Source: Pelobacter sp. UBA6812
GTDB lineage: Bacteria > Desulfobacterota > Desulfuromonadia > Desulfuromonadales > Syntrophotaleaceae
Direction: 5' to 3'
Length of the DNA stretch: 24,536 nucleotides
Assembly: GCA_002452265.1 (NCBI GenBank)
Contig: DKEW01000086.1
Location: forward strand, 5,095 to 29,630
A program made the position numbers and the translations under genes. The notes beneath the pieces were generated by a model. It ran no database searches. It was not told where the DNA came from and saw only the letters and a program-made list of their open reading frames with translations. Of this stretch, positions 22,854-24,536 are shown in pieces; position 1 is the first letter of the stretch, and every line of letters starts with the position of its first letter.

Positions 22854-23606
22854 TCAATGTGCCTGCAGGTAAGCTTCAACCCTGGCCAGATCTTCAGGAG
22901 TGTCCACACCGAGACTGACCAGATCGGTCTCCACTACCCGTATGTCATAACCATGCTCCAGAGCACGAAGCTGCTCCAGCTTTTCCAGATTTTCCAGCGG
23001 TGTTACCGGCAATTGGGCAAACTTCAGAAGAAAATCCCTCCGGTATACATAGAGGCCGATATGGCGAAACAACCCCAAAGACCCAGGTGACACATTGGGA
23101 TCGTCAACATTCACATCCCGGGGATAGGGAATCGATGCACGGGAAAAATAAAGCGCAAATCCCAGCCTGTCAGTGGCAACTTTGACAACGTTGGGGTCAT
23201 GATACTCCTGCCAGGACAATAGCGGAGTCTTGAGAGTTCCCATGGGAATACGGGAATCTTCGGATAAAGGAGCGACCGCCATCTCTATCATGCGTGGATC
23301 GATAAGCGGCTCATCCCCCTGAACATTGACCACCAACTCAGTATCGAGCCTGGCAGTTACTTCAGCGAGACGATCGGTACCGGTAGCATGATCCGCCCTG
23401 GTCATCTGAACTTCGCCACCAAAACTTAAAACTTCCTCTACAATGCGTTGATCGTCGGTAGCAACCACCACCCGGTCGATACAGGATGCTTGTGCAGTAC
23501 GTTCATAAACGCGCTGGATCATTGTTTTGCCCAGTATAGAGGCAAGAGGCTTTCCCGGAAAACGCGAAGATGCATAGCGGGCAGGAATAACCGCGGTAAT
23601 CGACAT
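22854..23606 (-). CDS. kdsB: 3-deoxy-manno-octulosonate cytidylyltransferase
   Basis: CMP-Kdo synthetase (250 aa) that joins Kdo to CMP from CTP, activating it for transfer to lipid A. The N-terminus is MSITAVIPARYASSRFPGKP, the nucleotide-binding loop. Further marks are VVVATDDQRI, MTRADHATGTDRLAEV, VNVQGDEPLIDP, and HIGLYVYRRDFLLKF near residue 190. The ATG at 23606 has AAGGA about 12 bases upstream; an alternative TTG start is at 23627. It is the first gene of the minus-strand run that reaches to metK. KdsB needs CTP, made by PyrG encoded next to it. Confidence 0.96.
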   Translation of the reverse strand: MSITAVIPARYASSRFPGKPLASILGKTMIQRVYERTAQASCIDRVVVATDDQRIVEEVLSFGGEVQMTRADHATGTDRLAEVTARLDTELVVNVQGDEPLIDPRMIEMAVAPLSEDSRIPMGTLKTPLLSWQEYHDPNVVKVATDRLGFALYFSRASIPYPRDVNVDDPNVSPGSLGLFRHIGLYVYRRDFLLKFAQLPVTPLENLEKLEQLRALEHGYDIRVVETDLVSLGVDTPEDLARVEAYLQAH

Positions 23607-23981
23607 GGCCGGATATCGTCCTTTCAAGGTAAAAATTCGTCCGTAGGGTAAGAAAACGGGCGGAGCTTGTCAAGAACGGTGCTGGCACGTACAGAGAAAA
23701 AAACAAAATAATGCCCCCCTTCCTCGCCATCTTCGGTCACACTATCAAAAACTTCCACCCTAAAAACAGCAGATTGATTCATTAGCAACATATAACTGTT
23801 TGTTTTTTCACGAATTTATCTGTCATTGACGACAATATTTATGTTAAATAGGTTCGGATTAGAAAACTTCCTACATCTTGCTTATGAAATAACAATGAAC
23901 ATATCTACTGTCATCGGCTACCTCAAATCACAGGCAAAAGTGCCTTTGAAATATAAAAGAGCCCCCCATCAGGCTATAGCA
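23607..23981. other. Intergenic region between kdsB and the TonB receptor gene
   Basis: About 375 bp that hold divergent promoters. It is AT-rich around 23760-23870. It includes the kdsB promoter and a candidate plus-strand promoter (TTGACG at 23826-23831 with TAGGTT at 23849-23854). An alternative receptor start at 23895 would take the last 87 bases as coding. No Fur-box-like repeat, terminator or RNA gene could be recognised by eye. Confidence 0.6.
23645..23673 (-). promoter_or_regulatory. Candidate kdsB promoter
   Basis: A perfect TTGACA (23668-23673) and TACCCT (23645-23650; three of six) are separated by 17 bp. The start would be near 23638, with AAAGGA in the leader and a 30-nt leader to the ATG. 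It is the likely first promoter for the kds-lpt-rpoN run. The weak -10 lowers confidence. Confidence 0.45.
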
Positions 23982-24536
23982 ATGCGCAAGGTCGGACTAT
24001 TCCTGCATGCCCTGCCATTCTTGCTGACCGTGCCGCTTTTCCCTCTAATCTGCCTGCTACCAGAGGTTTCCGTAGCACTGGCTTCCGATACCTTTCAGAG
24101 TGCGAGTAAAGATGAGTCCACACCTGTCGCGACCCTGCTTCCTGCTGTCATGGTGCACGCGCAACGCGAACCACTGACGAATGCGTCGCATATTATCGAT
24201 CGCAAGACTATCGACGGCGTCCCTATGGGCAACGGCAGCATCAACGAAATCCTTTCCATTTTGCCCGACGTTCAATTCAGCGAACAGTCCAACCTGTCGA
24301 CCCAGGGTGGGGAAATTCTGCCTTCCGCGATTTCCATCTCAGGGGGCAGAGGCTTTGAAAACAACTTCCTCATCGATGGCCTGAGCAACAACAGCCTGCT
24401 TGACCCCGATGCAGACAATCCTCATTCTTACACCGAGGTACCCGGGCATGCCCAAGAAATCTTTCTTGATTCTTCACTGGTTGAACAGATTACTGTCTAT
24501 GACAGCAATGTTCCCGCCAGTTATGGCGATTTTAAA
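23982..24536 (+). CDS. TonB-dependent receptor, N-terminal fragment
   Basis: The frame is open to the window edge, so only the signal peptide and plug are present (185 aa here). MRKVGLFLHALPFLLTVPLF begins a Sec signal peptide ending near ALA. A TonB-box-like segment follows (LLPAVMVHAQ). Then comes the plug domain: IDRKTIDGVPMGNGSINEIL, LPDVQFSE, SISGGRGFENNFLIDGLSNN, and VEQITVYDSNVPASYGDF. The plug closes an outer-membrane barrel that takes up ligands with energy from TonB-ExbBD. The ligand cannot be inferred. An in-frame ATG at 23895 would add 29 polar residues before the signal peptide; neither start has a good Shine-Dalgarno. It is divergent from kdsB, and no TonB or metal genes are beside it. 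Confidence 0.85.
   Translation, partial: MRKVGLFLHALPFLLTVPLFPLICLLPEVSVALASDTFQSASKDESTPVATLLPAVMVHAQREPLTNASHIIDRKTIDGVPMGNGSINEILSILPDVQFSEQSNLSTQGGEILPSAISISGGRGFENNFLIDGLSNNSLLDPDADNPHSYTEVPGHAQEIFLDSSLVEQITVYDSNVPASYGDFK

Noticed and set aside
1..24536. CRISPR array, insertion sequence, integrase, tRNA or phage genes
   Set aside because: No regularly spaced repeats, transposase or integrase motifs, or cloverleaf-like sequence were recognised on either strand.

Overview
The window looks like chromosomal DNA from a Gram-negative anaerobe of the Desulfuromonadales type (old Deltaproteobacteria; Pelobacter/Syntrophotalea, Desulfuromonas or Geobacter relatives). This rests on the gene content and order: LPS/Kdo and Lpt genes, the rpoN neighbourhood, a SahR-type regulator beside ahcY, a mannose-class PTS next to rapZ, and a TonB receptor. 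The genus is an inference; no rRNA or other decisive marker is present.

Layout. 1-89 is the 5' end of rpsB (minus strand), followed by a 515-bp non-coding stretch. 618-2884 holds lptF-lptG (plus strand), which converge on ahcY across a bidirectional terminator. 2944-5385 is the sahR-ahcY operon (minus strand) with a perfect 20-bp palindromic operator placed between the -35 and -10 boxes. 5405-7475 holds a glycine-zipper lipoprotein gene and a TIGR04283-like glycosyltransferase gene, bracketed by two terminators that share a stem sequence. 7487-23606 is one long run of minus-strand genes. In transcription order it reads kdsB, pyrG, kdsA, kdsD, kdsC, lptC, lptA, lptB, rpoN, hpf, ptsN, rapZ, PTS IIA, IIB, IIC, IID, ptsH, ptsI, metK. 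A divergent TonB-dependent receptor gene starts near 23.9 kb and runs off the right edge.

How the genes fit together. kdsD, kdsA, kdsC and kdsB form the whole path from ribulose-5-phosphate to CMP-Kdo, with pyrG supplying CTP. LptC, LptA, LptB, LptF and LptG form most of the LPS export bridge. The block kdsD-kdsC-lptCAB-rpoN-hpf-ptsN-rapZ-HPr matches the order around E. coli rpoN. Here a four-subunit mannose-class PTS sits between rapZ and HPr, and a full EI follows HPr. No hprK is present between ptsN and rapZ, although HPr keeps Ser46. ahcY, sahR and metK cover SAM synthesis and SAH recycling; the palindrome is seen only at sahR-ahcY, while metK has its own near-consensus sigma-70 promoter.

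Most of the window is ordinary core-genome DNA. I see no CRISPR array, insertion sequence, integrase or tRNA, and no clear undescribed system. The best second-look items are the SahR operator architecture, the missing hprK with the rapZ leader structures, the PTS inserted in the rpoN cluster, and the reused terminator stems.
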